A DNA stretch of 16,321 nt from Bacilli bacterium (GTDB taxonomy: Bacteria > Bacillota_I > Bacilli_A > RFN20 > CAG-826): the NCBI GenBank assembly GCA_024413875.1, contig JAKSVY010000035.1, positions 1 through 16,321 on the forward strand, read 5' to 3'. The notes beneath the pieces were generated by a model. The model had not been told where the DNA came from. It searched no databases and saw only the letters and a program-made list of their open reading frames with translations. Below, piece after piece: positions 8,402 to 15,388 of the stretch. Both the position numbers and the translations under genes were made by a program. The stretch's first letter is position 1; every line of letters begins with the position of its first letter.

Positions 8402-9253
8402 ATGGCAAGAAAAGTAGCGAGCAAAGACTTTAACAAAAACTCTCTTCCAAGAAATAGAAAGGAACAGTTTTTTGATATTATCAAAAATAGACAAATGGAA
8501 TTCTTTAAAGTAGGCGCTCTCTTACTTTTATTTTTCATTCCATTTTTAGTTTCAATCATTATTAAAGATGTTTCCGTTCTTTCAATTACAAGTATGGAAA
8601 GTGTAACTGAAGAAGAAATTGCTTCTATGATTTTCTCTACAAACATTATCTATAACGCGATGATGTTTGTGTCTATTATTATCTTCTCAATTGGATTATC
8701 AGGAATCATTAAAATCTTTAAAGAATTAATCTATTCAGAACCAATATTCTTTAAGGAAGATTTCTTCCAAGGAATCAAAGAAAATATCAAATCTCTTGTT
8801 GTTATTTCTGTGATTGTGGGATTACTTACCGCAATATCAAATATTGCTTACATTATCTTTGATAACATTGCCTTAAGAGTGCTTCCAACTGCAATTAATT
8901 TCGCGCTTATTTTCCCAGCGTGTTTAATCGCTATTTTCTTAACATCTATTTATAACAATAAAGCATTTGTCACTATCAAAACTTCATACGCTTTATACAT
9001 CAGGTATTTCCCACAAATACTACTTTCTTATGTCTTAGTAATCTTAATGGTGTTTTTAAAATTAATCCCAATTGAATACTTCTTCATTAAGTACATTGTT
9101 CTTATCTTAGCAGTGGTCTTTTATTATCCAACGATCATCTTTGGAAGCTATATTTTCCAAGTAAGTGTTTATGATAAAAACTTCAATAAAACTCAGTTTA
9201 TTGAATATTATCATAAAGGATTATTTAATGAAGACCTTACTGATAAAAAATAA
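8402..9253 (+). CDS. YesL/DUF624-like polytopic membrane protein
   Basis: This is a 283-residue integral membrane protein with about six hydrophobic segments (near 35-55, 80-105, 130-150, 158-182, 205-222, 228-252). The best family clue is the stretch from about residue 99: G-L-S-G-I-I-K-I-F-K-E followed by F-x-x-D-F-F-Q-G-I-K-E-N. This matches the cytoplasmic loop of YesL/DUF624 proteins, where a regulator-like E-x-x-x-x-x-D-F-W/F-x-x-F-K-x-N pattern occurs. YesL proteins are usually about 200-220 residues and sit beside sugar ABC transporter genes; their role is unclear. This copy is longer, with an extra N-terminal basic segment and an outside loop of about 25 residues. It starts 2 bp after the previous stop without a clear RBS, so it is probably coupled. 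It is the last gene of the operon. Confidence 0.65.
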   Translation: MARKVASKDFNKNSLPRNRKEQFFDIIKNRQMEFFKVGALLLLFFIPFLVSIIIKDVSVLSITSMESVTEEEIASMIFSTNIIYNAMMFVSIIIFSIGLSGIIKIFKELIYSEPIFFKEDFFQGIKENIKSLVVISVIVGLLTAISNIAYIIFDNIALRVLPTAINFALIFPACLIAIFLTSIYNNKAFVTIKTSYALYIRYFPQILLSYVLVILMVFLKLIPIEYFFIKYIVLILAVVFYYPTIIFGSYIFQVSVYDKNFNKTQFIEYYHKGLFNEDLTDKK

Positions 9254-9265
9254 TTTTTAATCAGT
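9239..9265 (+). repeat. inverted repeat spanning the stop codon of the YesL-like gene
   Basis: ACTGAT (9239-9244) pairs with ATCAGT (9260-9265), continuing through A/T pairs to a tiny loop at 9252 with a single A-A mismatch. It contains the TAA stop. It could protect the 3' end or help termination. It lacks a following T tract, so it is not called a terminator. Confidence 0.4.
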
Positions 9266-9281
9266 ATTTGCCTAAAAATTG

Positions 9282-9320
9282 TAATTATCATTTTACCTAT
9301 GGTTAAATGATGAATAATTA
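9282..9320 (+). repeat. imperfect inverted repeat downstream of the ATPase operon
   Basis: TAATTATCATTTTACC (9282-9297) faces GGTTAAATGAT then AATTA (9301-9320) with a 3-nt loop, one mismatch and a small bulge. No T tract follows. It may be an RNA hairpin that stalls transcription or blocks exonucleases ahead of the true terminator at 9350. Confidence 0.4.
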
Positions 9321-9349
9321 CTATACAAAATAGCAAAACCATAAACAAC

Positions 9350-9382
9350 AAACCTAATTATAAATAATTAGGTTTTTCTTTT
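9350..9382 (+). terminator. intrinsic terminator after the ATPase operon
   Basis: AAACCTAATTAT (9350-9361) pairs perfectly with ATAATTAGGTTT (9364-9375) and is followed by TTTTTCTTTT. The formal loop is only 2 nt, so the innermost pairs probably open. Confidence 0.8.
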
Positions 9383-9412
9383 GCCTTTAAAAGCATTGTT
9401 TTTAGGTAATAG

Positions 9413-9442
9413 TTGTTATATTTTATATTTATAAAATAGATA
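9413..9442 (+). promoter_or_regulatory. candidate promoter of the large surface-protein gene
   Basis: TTGTTA (9413-9418) and TAGATA (9437-9442) are 18 bp apart, in an AT-rich stretch between the terminator and the strong RBS AGGAGG (9475-9480). Other AT-rich hexamers (e.g. TATAAA at 9430) compete, so the exact boxes are uncertain. Confidence 0.35.
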
Positions 9443-9485
9443 TTCATTAAAGCGTATGACTTTTTGAATATCTTAGGAGGGATTT

Positions 9486-12293
9486 ATGAAATTTAAAAAA
9501 CTCACAGGTAGAGTCCTTATTAGTTCATTAATCGGTTTTGGTCTTCTTGCTCCAGTTACATCTGCAACCGCTGTTGGAGTAAGAGCAGAAGAAGGTATCA
9601 ATGTTGTAATTGATTTTAGTTCTCTTACATTTACAACAAATAAAAGCGAATACCTTGCTTTCTCACAACCTGCTAATGCTCAACCAGACATTGCTGGTAC
9701 AAGTAACTTCTACGTTCCTAATGGCGCAACAGTAAGACGCGCTAATGGAACAGTTGAAACTGTCTCACCATGTATTGCTAAAGAAGGCTCTTGGTATAAC
9801 ATTTATTTCAATAACAATACTTGGGCAGCAGCTTCAAAGTTTACTGTTGAAGTTGGTGATTCATTAACAATTAAAGCTGGTACTTGGACAAGCCCAACCG
9901 GACATAGTATCACTTTCCCAAAAGATTTAGTTGCTGATAGAACTGCTGATGGATATAGCATGGGTGTTGCTAACAAAGTATCTTATACATTCACTAAAGA
10001 TGATTTAGGTTTTGGTGCTGCTACAGACACATCAACCTTATATCTTACAGTTCCTCAAGACTTAACATCTTTACCATTCAATGGTAACTGGGGTGTAAGA
10101 CTTAAAGCTAAAAACGCTGTTACATATACACCAGCTGGTGCTGCGCCTGAAGTAATTGCTAATACAGGTGTTGCTCTTATTGGTGGCAAATTATGTTTTG
10201 AAACAGGTATTGGATGGAATGGTGTTTCATTCATGCGTAGCGCTGTTAATGAAGGAGATAAGTTCGAAATCAATGGTAAATACACAACAACAGTTGGTGA
10301 AACACTTTATGAATTTAACATTGAATTTGAAACAGAATATAAAGGTGGCGCTTGGACAATCCCAATGATTGAAACTCCAGCATATAACTATAGTGATTCA
10401 AACATTATGTCTGTTACTACACAAGTTGCTGATGATAAATCATATTACCTTATGGGCGTGACTGTTGATTCAGATGACTTATTCCCAATTGATTCAGACT
10501 GGAACGCTCAATCTATTATGGAAAATGGTGCTCTCATCACATCAGCTGATGGTACACAAAAAACAATGGACATTGGCTTCATTAAAAATGCTGAACGTAA
10601 ATACTCAATGCTTATGATGGCAAGATATTGGCCAGCACGTGCTCATGATTGGCAAGTAGGGGATAACATTAAGATTAATGGTACACTCACTGCTTTAAAC
10701 GGAAGAAATAAATATACAGTCAATATCTCTAACTGGGATTTCACCTGGGATGGAAGACAATTTAACGCTAACTTCAATAGAGCAGAATTAATCCAAAAAG
10801 TCACACAAGAAATCCAAAATCTTGGTGAACCTTCATTAGATACAGAATGGGTAAATAAACTTAACCAAGCAAAATCTGATACAAGTAGATTAACATCAGT
10901 TGAAGCAACTCAAATCGATAGACTCGTTCTTGCTTCTTTATATCAAAAAGACCGTGCATATCGTGCTTTAGTTGCTGAAAGCCAAGGTAAGACAGTTCAT
11001 AGAACAACACTTAAAGATGTAACTGCTACAACTGAAGGTAATATCTACGATACAGGTGCAATTATTCATTACTCAAACGAATATATCGAGTATACACCTT
11101 ATGGTGGTTCATGGACTGATTACCACAATGGTTCACCATATGATGTTAAGATCTCTCCACTTGATGGAAGTGCTCCAACATTCGTTAAGAGTGCTATGTG
11201 TAACTCATCAGAATCACTTAAATACATCGTCTTAATCTTCATTTCTGAATGGGGACCACACAATGGTTATCCATTTGCGGCAGGTGATAGAGTTGAAGTT
11301 GCTCCAACAGGTTATACTGCTGAAACAGATACAGACTTCTATTTAATGGAAGTTCCTGCTATCGATATGATTTGGTGTGGTAGAGTCTGGAGAGACTATA
11401 AAGATGATGGCGCTGCAATCCAAGACGTAATCACAAAGATTAACTCAATTGGAGAAGTTGAATACACCTCTGAATCAAAAGCAAAGATTGACGCTGCACA
11501 AGCAGCATATGATGCTCTTGATAAGGCTGCAGCGGGTTCTTTATCCGATACCCTTATTGAAACATTAGATAATGCTCAAGCAGAATATCAAAGATTATCA
11601 AATGTCGCAGATGCTAAAGCAATTGTTGATTTAATTAAAGCTATCGGTACAGTTGAATATACCGCTGCATGTAAAGCTAGAATCGATGCTGCTAGAAATG
11701 CATATAATTCCGCATCAACAGAAGTTCAAGCATTAATCTCTGCTGAAGACTATAAGATTTTAACTGATGCAGAAGCTAGATATGTTGTTCTTGGCTATCA
11801 AATCGAAGCTGATGCAGTTGCAGAATTAATTAACGCTATCGGAACAGTTGAATATACAGATGCTTGCAAAGCAAAGATTGATGCTGCAAGATCTGCATAT
11901 GATGCATTAGCAGATGAAGCAAAAGAATTAATTGATGATGCTACATATCAAAAACTTCTTGATGCTGAAGCTCGTTATGATGTCTTAAAAGCAGAAGATG
12001 ATTTTGTTAAATTAGTTAATACATTAAATGAAAACTCTACATTAGATCAAATCTATAGTGTTGTTACTAGGGCGTTATCAATGTATAAGAAGATTGAAAA
12101 CAAAGCTGATGTTGCAGAAGCATATAACAAACTTCTTACATACATTGAAAAATACAATCAATCAATCGCTTCAGTTAACACTGCTCATGAAGAAGCAAAT
12201 GAAGCTGCTGTTAATATGGTAGGTCTTGCTGTTGCAGCACCTGCTTTAGTAGCATTCTTAGCTTATGCTATTTCTAAGAAAGGACTTTTCTAA
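9486..12293 (+). CDS. large cell-surface repeat protein with C-terminal membrane anchor
   Basis: This is a 935-residue exported protein. The signal peptide runs to about residue 34 (cleavage likely after V-R-A). Four related beta-rich modules of about 110-130 residues follow; each has a G-D-x-x-x-I/V turn near its end (GD at 124-125, 257-258, 392-393, 600-601) and then an aromatic-rich strand pair. A degenerate helical repeat (about 432-500) separates modules three and four. Residues 644-838 are three tandem 65-residue helical repeats sharing I-G-x-V-E-Y-T and A-x-I-D-A-A; repeats of this FIVAR-like style occur in Firmicutes surface proteins. A further helical stretch leads to a membrane helix (911-929) and the tail SKKGLF. 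There is no LPXTG. AGGAGG at 9475-9480 sets the start. Likely role is ligand binding held off the membrane by a helical stalk; the ligand is unknown. Confidence 0.8.
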   Translation: MKFKKLTGRVLISSLIGFGLLAPVTSATAVGVRAEEGINVVIDFSSLTFTTNKSEYLAFSQPANAQPDIAGTSNFYVPNGATVRRANGTVETVSPCIAKEGSWYNIYFNNNTWAAASKFTVEVGDSLTIKAGTWTSPTGHSITFPKDLVADRTADGYSMGVANKVSYTFTKDDLGFGAATDTSTLYLTVPQDLTSLPFNGNWGVRLKAKNAVTYTPAGAAPEVIANTGVALIGGKLCFETGIGWNGVSFMRSAVNEGDKFEINGKYTTTVGETLYEFNIEFETEYKGGAWTIPMIETPAYNYSDSNIMSVTTQVADDKSYYLMGVTVDSDDLFPIDSDWNAQSIMENGALITSADGTQKTMDIGFIKNAERKYSMLMMARYWPARAHDWQVGDNIKINGTLTALNGRNKYTVNISNWDFTWDGRQFNANFNRAELIQKVTQEIQNLGEPSLDTEWVNKLNQAKSDTSRLTSVEATQIDRLVLASLYQKDRAYRALVAESQGKTVHRTTLKDVTATTEGNIYDTGAIIHYSNEYIEYTPYGGSWTDYHNGSPYDVKISPLDGSAPTFVKSAMCNSSESLKYIVLIFISEWGPHNGYPFAAGDRVEVAPTGYTAETDTDFYLMEVPAIDMIWCGRVWRDYKDDGAAIQDVITKINSIGEVEYTSESKAKIDAAQAAYDALDKAAAGSLSDTLIETLDNAQAEYQRLSNVADAKAIVDLIKAIGTVEYTAACKARIDAARNAYNSASTEVQALISAEDYKILTDAEARYVVLGYQIEADAVAELINAIGTVEYTDACKAKIDAARSAYDALADEAKELIDDATYQKLLDAEARYDVLKAEDDFVKLVNTLNENSTLDQIYSVVTRALSMYKKIENKADVAEAYNKLLTYIEKYNQSIASVNTAHEEANEAAVNMVGLAVAAPALVAFLAYAISKKGLF
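11415..11999 (+). repeat. three tandem 195-bp coding repeats
   Basis: The codons for the I-G-x-V-E-Y core fall at 11448, 11643 and 11838, exactly 195 bp (65 residues) apart. Copies two and three are closest, sharing I-G-T-V-E-Y-T, A-C-K-A and I-D-A-A-R; copy one is more diverged. They form the helical stalk of the surface protein. Confidence 0.85.
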
Positions 12294-12294
12294 T

Positions 12295-12855
12295 ATGAAG
12301 AACACAGGTTTAAAATTATTAGTCTTATTAGCATCTACATCGTTATTAGCTAGCTGTGGTGGAAAGTCTTCTAACACACCTAAGGCTGATCCATATAAAG
12401 ATGTTAATGAAAGTTTAGAAAAAGTTTATGTTAGCTTCGATATGACTGTTAAAACAGTTGGTAATGGAACTGAATTAAATTCCCATTATTCATTCGCATT
12501 TAATGGAGCCTACTATGTTGTTAACTATGAAGTTGAAAAACTTAATGAATTAAGTGCAGATACATCAACTTCACAAAAAACAACTGAAACAGGTAGTTAC
12601 AACACTAATGTTGAAGAAGCAACGCTTGCTAAATTCAAAGTAAGTGATGAAACATTCACTAACATCGAATATCAAGCAGGTGTTTCATTCACCGGAACCG
12701 CTAAAGATGGAAAAGCATATCTTGGTGTCTCTTATGAAGTAAATAACCTTGCTTTAACAGTAGAGCTTGATGATGGACTTACAAAAGTTGAATACACATA
12801 CACTGTTGCGAGTGGAGCTCAAAACACTGTTACATATTCAAACTTTGTTGAATAA
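12295..12855 (+). CDS. small lipoprotein of unknown function
   Basis: This is a 186-residue lipoprotein. I chose the ATG at 12295, one base after the previous stop, over an in-frame ATG at 12265, because only the later start puts a normal signal peptide (MKNTG, hydrophobic core, lipobox L18-A-S-C21) at the N-terminus. The RBS AAAGGA (12279-12284) lies inside the preceding gene, so translation is coupled to the 935-residue surface protein. The mature part begins CGGKSS and then alternates strands, with a Y-x-F-x-F-N-G-A-Y-Y-V-V-N-Y-like hairpin and a V-E-Y-T-Y-T-V-A end, as in all-beta lipoproteins of the LolA/LppX or DUF-type barrels. No family is claimed. The coupling suggests it works with, or in equal amount to, the surface protein. 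Confidence 0.75.
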   Translation: MKNTGLKLLVLLASTSLLASCGGKSSNTPKADPYKDVNESLEKVYVSFDMTVKTVGNGTELNSHYSFAFNGAYYVVNYEVEKLNELSADTSTSQKTTETGSYNTNVEEATLAKFKVSDETFTNIEYQAGVSFTGTAKDGKAYLGVSYEVNNLALTVELDDGLTKVEYTYTVASGAQNTVTYSNFVE

Positions 12856-12869
12856 CATTTACTAAAGTA

Positions 12870-12920
12870 AAAAGTCTCCTTAAAAACCTATAAAACAGGC
12901 GATATGAGGAGGCTTTTCTT
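12870..12920 (+). terminator. intrinsic terminator after the surface-protein operon
   Basis: AAAAGTCTCCT (12870-12880) pairs with AGGAGGCTTTT (12907-12917), 11 pairs with one T-G wobble, followed by CTTATT. The 26-nt loop contains a small CCT/AGG pairing. Confidence 0.75.
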
Positions 12921-12984
12921 ATTCAAAGAATAAATGTAACAAAACTTATTAAATTTAACCAAAAACAAAGAAAATCAAATATTA

Positions 12985-13014
12985 ATTAATTTTTGAAAAC
13001 AAAATTAATATAAT
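12985..13014 (+). promoter_or_regulatory. -10 box and overlapping inverted repeat before the 627-residue lipoprotein gene
   Basis: A perfect TATAAT lies at 13009-13014, with no good -35 at the right distance (TTGAAA at 12993-12998 is only 10 bp away). An inverted repeat, ATTAATTTTTG (12985-12995) with CAAAATTAAT (13000-13009), touches the -10 box and has one extra T. It may be an operator. The RBS AGAGGA (13025-13030) follows. Confidence 0.45.
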
Positions 13015-13036
13015 TATCTCGAAAAGAGGAAATCTT

Positions 13037-14920
13037 ATGAAAAAATCTTTAATTACAACATCGTTAATGCTTTTAATGTTAGTCACATCTTGTGGTGGTA
13101 AGTCATCTGATACTGCTCCTACAAATGTTGATCCAGTAAAACCATCAACAACATACACTGATCCTGATGAAGCTGATAAGGATAGTGGTAACACTGACAA
13201 TAATGAACCAGTTAAGGTTGAAAGTTCTCCATACACTCAAGAAGAACTTTATTTTGGTGCTAGAGTCTTTGGTAAAGACTTCTTAGAAGCTAACGCTAGT
13301 GAAGCAACTAAACCAAACGCTAATAGTGCTAGAGTTGTTGAATTCCAATTTGATTCACAAGCTGGTGTAGCAACAAAATACACTCCAATTGTCGCTAAAA
13401 GTTACGATGGCATGTTCCGCCCATTCTCTCTTGTAACAGAAGAGGAAACTTTCTTAGGTGCACCTACATCTGCAGCTAAGGTTTATAGAATAGGAGCACC
13501 TGAAGTTGGTGGTCTTTATGCTGGGCCAGACACACTTGCGAATAATGGTAACTACGCTATTTGTGATGGATATGGAAATAGAATTTTAAACACAAATTCT
13601 TCAGGATACTTTTACTTTGGTGCAGCAGTATTTGAAAAAGGTTATATGGTTCATGAAGAAGAAAATGAATGCGCTCCAATTGAAGGATTACATCTTCAAT
13701 TTAATGCTGGAAGTTCAAGTTCAAGCTATAAAACATATGAAAAATTTGTTTTCTATAAGGACACCAAAGTTATCGCAGTTCTTGACTATAATGCCGCTTT
13801 ATTCTGCCCATTAGCAGGACAACACCAAGGTGATGATATTGAAGGTATTGAATTCCCAAGAATGTCATTAGATAAATATGGTAAAAAGGATTGGACATAT
13901 ACTGAAATTGATGGCCATTTCCGTTTCTACAATGAACAAGGAAAGATTGTCTCTGCTATCGCTACAAACTTTAAGGATGCTGTCCCAGAATATTCAACAA
14001 CATGGTTCTCAGCAAACCACTTAAATATTCAAACAACTTACGAAACTGATGATAAGCATAACTATACATTCACTACAGGTGGTAAGTATTACAACGTAAC
14101 AAACACAGTATTTGAATACACTACAGGTAAAACATATCAAGTTAAGAATCTTAACTATGTTGTTTCTACAACAACTGACATGAAATACTCAAATACTTAC
14201 TATGATTTCACATTAGCAAATGTTCAATTCATTAGTAATAAAACATTACAAGAATTCTCTTATACATTTATTATCGATAAAGATCTTGTATTAAGAGATG
14301 ATGTCACTGAATTAATCTCTGCAGAAATTGTTAAAACAGATAATTACTATTATTCAACCGCTAACGGAAAAACTAATTTCTTTGATAAATCAACAGCGGT
14401 TCACGCATTATCAGTAAATAAAGCAAACATTGTTAACATGTATCCATGTAGTGAAATGTTTGCTTACAAAACTGCAAGCTCAAAATTAGGTCTTGTAGGT
14501 TTTGATGGTAAATATTTATTTGACGCTGACTATGCAAATTTCTGTGACCCTCAATACGCAGATGGATATAACTATATTGTCGGTAAGAAATATACTGGAA
14601 ATGAATACTATCTCCTTAACTTAAAAGAAAAGACAAAAACATATCTTGGTAAACCAGATGGTGCAAATACACAAGGTATATGGAGTGGATATTACTTAGT
14701 TGAAAACAGTGCAGAATATCGTTTCTATAATTTAACAACTGGCGAAACTGTATACACATACAACAAATCATATGTAACCGCTCAATCTGACTTCGTAAAT
14801 GAATTAAGTGGTGCAGGTAGATACAGTATGAAGTTATTCCATTTTGAAAAAGCTAGTGGTGGATTCATCATTCTTAAGTTTGGTGAAAAACTCGTTTGCG
14901 ATAATAACCAAAAAGCATAA
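13037..14920 (+). CDS. large lipoprotein with WG-repeat-like C-terminal region
   Basis: This is a 627-residue surface lipoprotein. The signal peptide ends in V16-T-S-C19; the mature end CGGKSS is followed by a Ser/Thr/Asp/Pro-rich linker (about 25-60) and then a long strand-rich domain. Around residues 480-505 the pattern K-L-G-L-V-G-F-D-G-K-Y, then an F-x-A-x-Y stretch, matches a WG repeat (normally K-W-G-L-I-D-x-x-G-K). Similar turns near 290-310 (F-R-F-Y-N-E-Q-G-K) and 555-575 (Y-R-F-Y-N-L-T-T-G) suggest more diverged copies, so a propeller- or solenoid-like fold is possible. No catalytic residues are recognised. It is a single-gene unit with its own -10 box and a strong terminator. A role in binding at the cell surface is inferred from location only. 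Confidence 0.75.
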   Translation: MKKSLITTSLMLLMLVTSCGGKSSDTAPTNVDPVKPSTTYTDPDEADKDSGNTDNNEPVKVESSPYTQEELYFGARVFGKDFLEANASEATKPNANSARVVEFQFDSQAGVATKYTPIVAKSYDGMFRPFSLVTEEETFLGAPTSAAKVYRIGAPEVGGLYAGPDTLANNGNYAICDGYGNRILNTNSSGYFYFGAAVFEKGYMVHEEENECAPIEGLHLQFNAGSSSSSYKTYEKFVFYKDTKVIAVLDYNAALFCPLAGQHQGDDIEGIEFPRMSLDKYGKKDWTYTEIDGHFRFYNEQGKIVSAIATNFKDAVPEYSTTWFSANHLNIQTTYETDDKHNYTFTTGGKYYNVTNTVFEYTTGKTYQVKNLNYVVSTTTDMKYSNTYYDFTLANVQFISNKTLQEFSYTFIIDKDLVLRDDVTELISAEIVKTDNYYYSTANGKTNFFDKSTAVHALSVNKANIVNMYPCSEMFAYKTASSKLGLVGFDGKYLFDADYANFCDPQYADGYNYIVGKKYTGNEYYLLNLKEKTKTYLGKPDGANTQGIWSGYYLVENSAEYRFYNLTTGETVYTYNKSYVTAQSDFVNELSGAGRYSMKLFHFEKASGGFIILKFGEKLVCDNNQKA

Positions 14921-14928
14921 ACTAAACA

Positions 14929-14957
14929 AAAAGCGTGATTGATCGTCACGCTTTTCT
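14929..14957. terminator. bidirectional terminator between convergent genes
   Basis: AAAAGCGTGA (14929-14938) pairs perfectly with TCACGCTTTT (14946-14955) around a 7-nt loop. It ends in T's on the + strand and reads TTTTTGTTT on the - strand, so it can stop both the lipoprotein transcript and the minus-strand regulator transcript. Confidence 0.88.
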
Positions 14958-15021
14958 AATAGTTATTATAAAATTCACCAGCCTTTATCACTTTGGGTGT
15001 TTAAATTTGCCTCAAAAATCT

Positions 15022-15273
15022 TTATTTATGTTCATTTAATAACTTTTGGACATCATCTTCATTATATAATTCAGCTTTTGCTGCTTCACCATGCATTTCT
15101 TGTTGCATGAGTTTTAAGGCACAAACAGAGGAGTTTGCTAAAACAACTTGGTCTCCAACAACAATGAAAGACACCCTATCACCGACGCCTAAACCTAATA
15201 ATTTTCTGATTTCTTGTGGGATAGTAATTTGACCTTTTGGCATTACTTTTGCTTGTTCAATATATGAGTTCAT
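15022..15273 (-). CDS. AbrB/MazE/SpoVT-type DNA-binding protein
   Basis: This 83-residue protein has the swapped-hairpin fold of AbrB-like transcription factors and antitoxins. Residues about 8-50 carry the family pattern K-G-Q-I-T-I-P-x-E-I-R-K-L-L-G-L, then G-D-R-V-S-F, then a V-V-L strand. The acidic helical tail (about 55-83) is of the type that binds a partner toxin in antitoxin members. No toxin gene lies beside it: only a terminator follows on its strand, and the gene on the other side is a divergent phosphoesterase. It is therefore either a solitary regulator or an orphan antitoxin. AGGAGG (15281-15286 on the opposite strand) lies 7 nt before the ATG. An 18-bp palindrome sits at its predicted transcription start, which points to self-repression. 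Confidence 0.85.
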   Translation of the reverse strand: MNSYIEQAKVMPKGQITIPQEIRKLLGLGVGDRVSFIVVGDQVVLANSSVCALKLMQQEMHGEAAKAELYNEDDVQKLLNEHK

Positions 15274-15296
15274 AATATTTCCTCCTAATACTGAAT

Positions 15297-15314
15297 AGTA
15301 GGGAATTCCCTACT
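15297..15314. promoter_or_regulatory. 18-bp perfect palindrome, probable operator of the AbrB-type gene
   Basis: AGTAGGGAATTCCCTACT is its own reverse complement across all 18 bases. It lies immediately downstream of the minus-strand -10 box and covers the expected transcription start near 15311, an ideal place for repression by the dimeric AbrB-type product. A GC-richer centre in an AT-rich spacer makes chance less likely. Confidence 0.75.
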
Positions 15315-15317
15315 TTC

Positions 15318-15346
15318 ATTGTAATAGAAGACTTTCTTACATACAA
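15318..15346 (-). promoter_or_regulatory. minus-strand promoter of the AbrB-type gene
   Basis: On the minus strand, -35 TTGTAT (15346-15341) and -10 TACAAT (15323-15318) are separated by exactly 17 bp. The predicted start near 15311 is inside the palindrome at 15297-15314. Confidence 0.7.
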
Positions 15347-15353
15347 ACAGTTA

Positions 15354-15388
15354 TTTATTTTTCTAAAAATAAGACTAAAATAGTAACC
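15354..15388 (+). promoter_or_regulatory. plus-strand promoter of the PHP phosphoesterase gene, probably leaderless
   Basis: TAAAAT (15376-15381) is a good -10 box, with a weak -35 TTTATT (15354-15359) and a 16-bp spacer. The start codon A (15389) is 7 nt after the -10 box and there is no Shine-Dalgarno sequence. Geometry is the same as for the ATPase operon at 6606. Confidence 0.55.

Noticed and set aside
8383..8646. 87-codon minus-strand open frame over the start of the YesL-like gene
   Set aside because: It is antisense to a gene in a tight operon and shows no domain or RBS.
9282..9320. Riboswitch or T-box leader before the 935-residue protein gene
   Set aside because: The hairpin precedes the upstream operon's terminator, and no known aptamer or T-box sequence is visible.
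12265..12294. Upstream in-frame ATG giving a 196-residue form of the small lipoprotein
   Set aside because: It overlaps the end of the surface-protein gene and spoils the signal peptide; 12295 fits the RBS at 12279-12284.
12993..13014. TTGAAA/TATAAT as a standard promoter pair
   Set aside because: The spacer is only 10 bp; only the -10 box is kept as support.
12982..13236. 84-codon minus-strand open frame over the promoter and start of the 627-residue lipoprotein gene
   Set aside because: It has no RBS and no recognisable protein; it is the complement of the Ser/Thr/Asp-rich linker.
14956..15021. Toxin gene partner for the AbrB-type protein
   Set aside because: Only 66 bp lie between the regulator's stop and the terminator, too short for a known toxin, and the other neighbour is a PHP enzyme.
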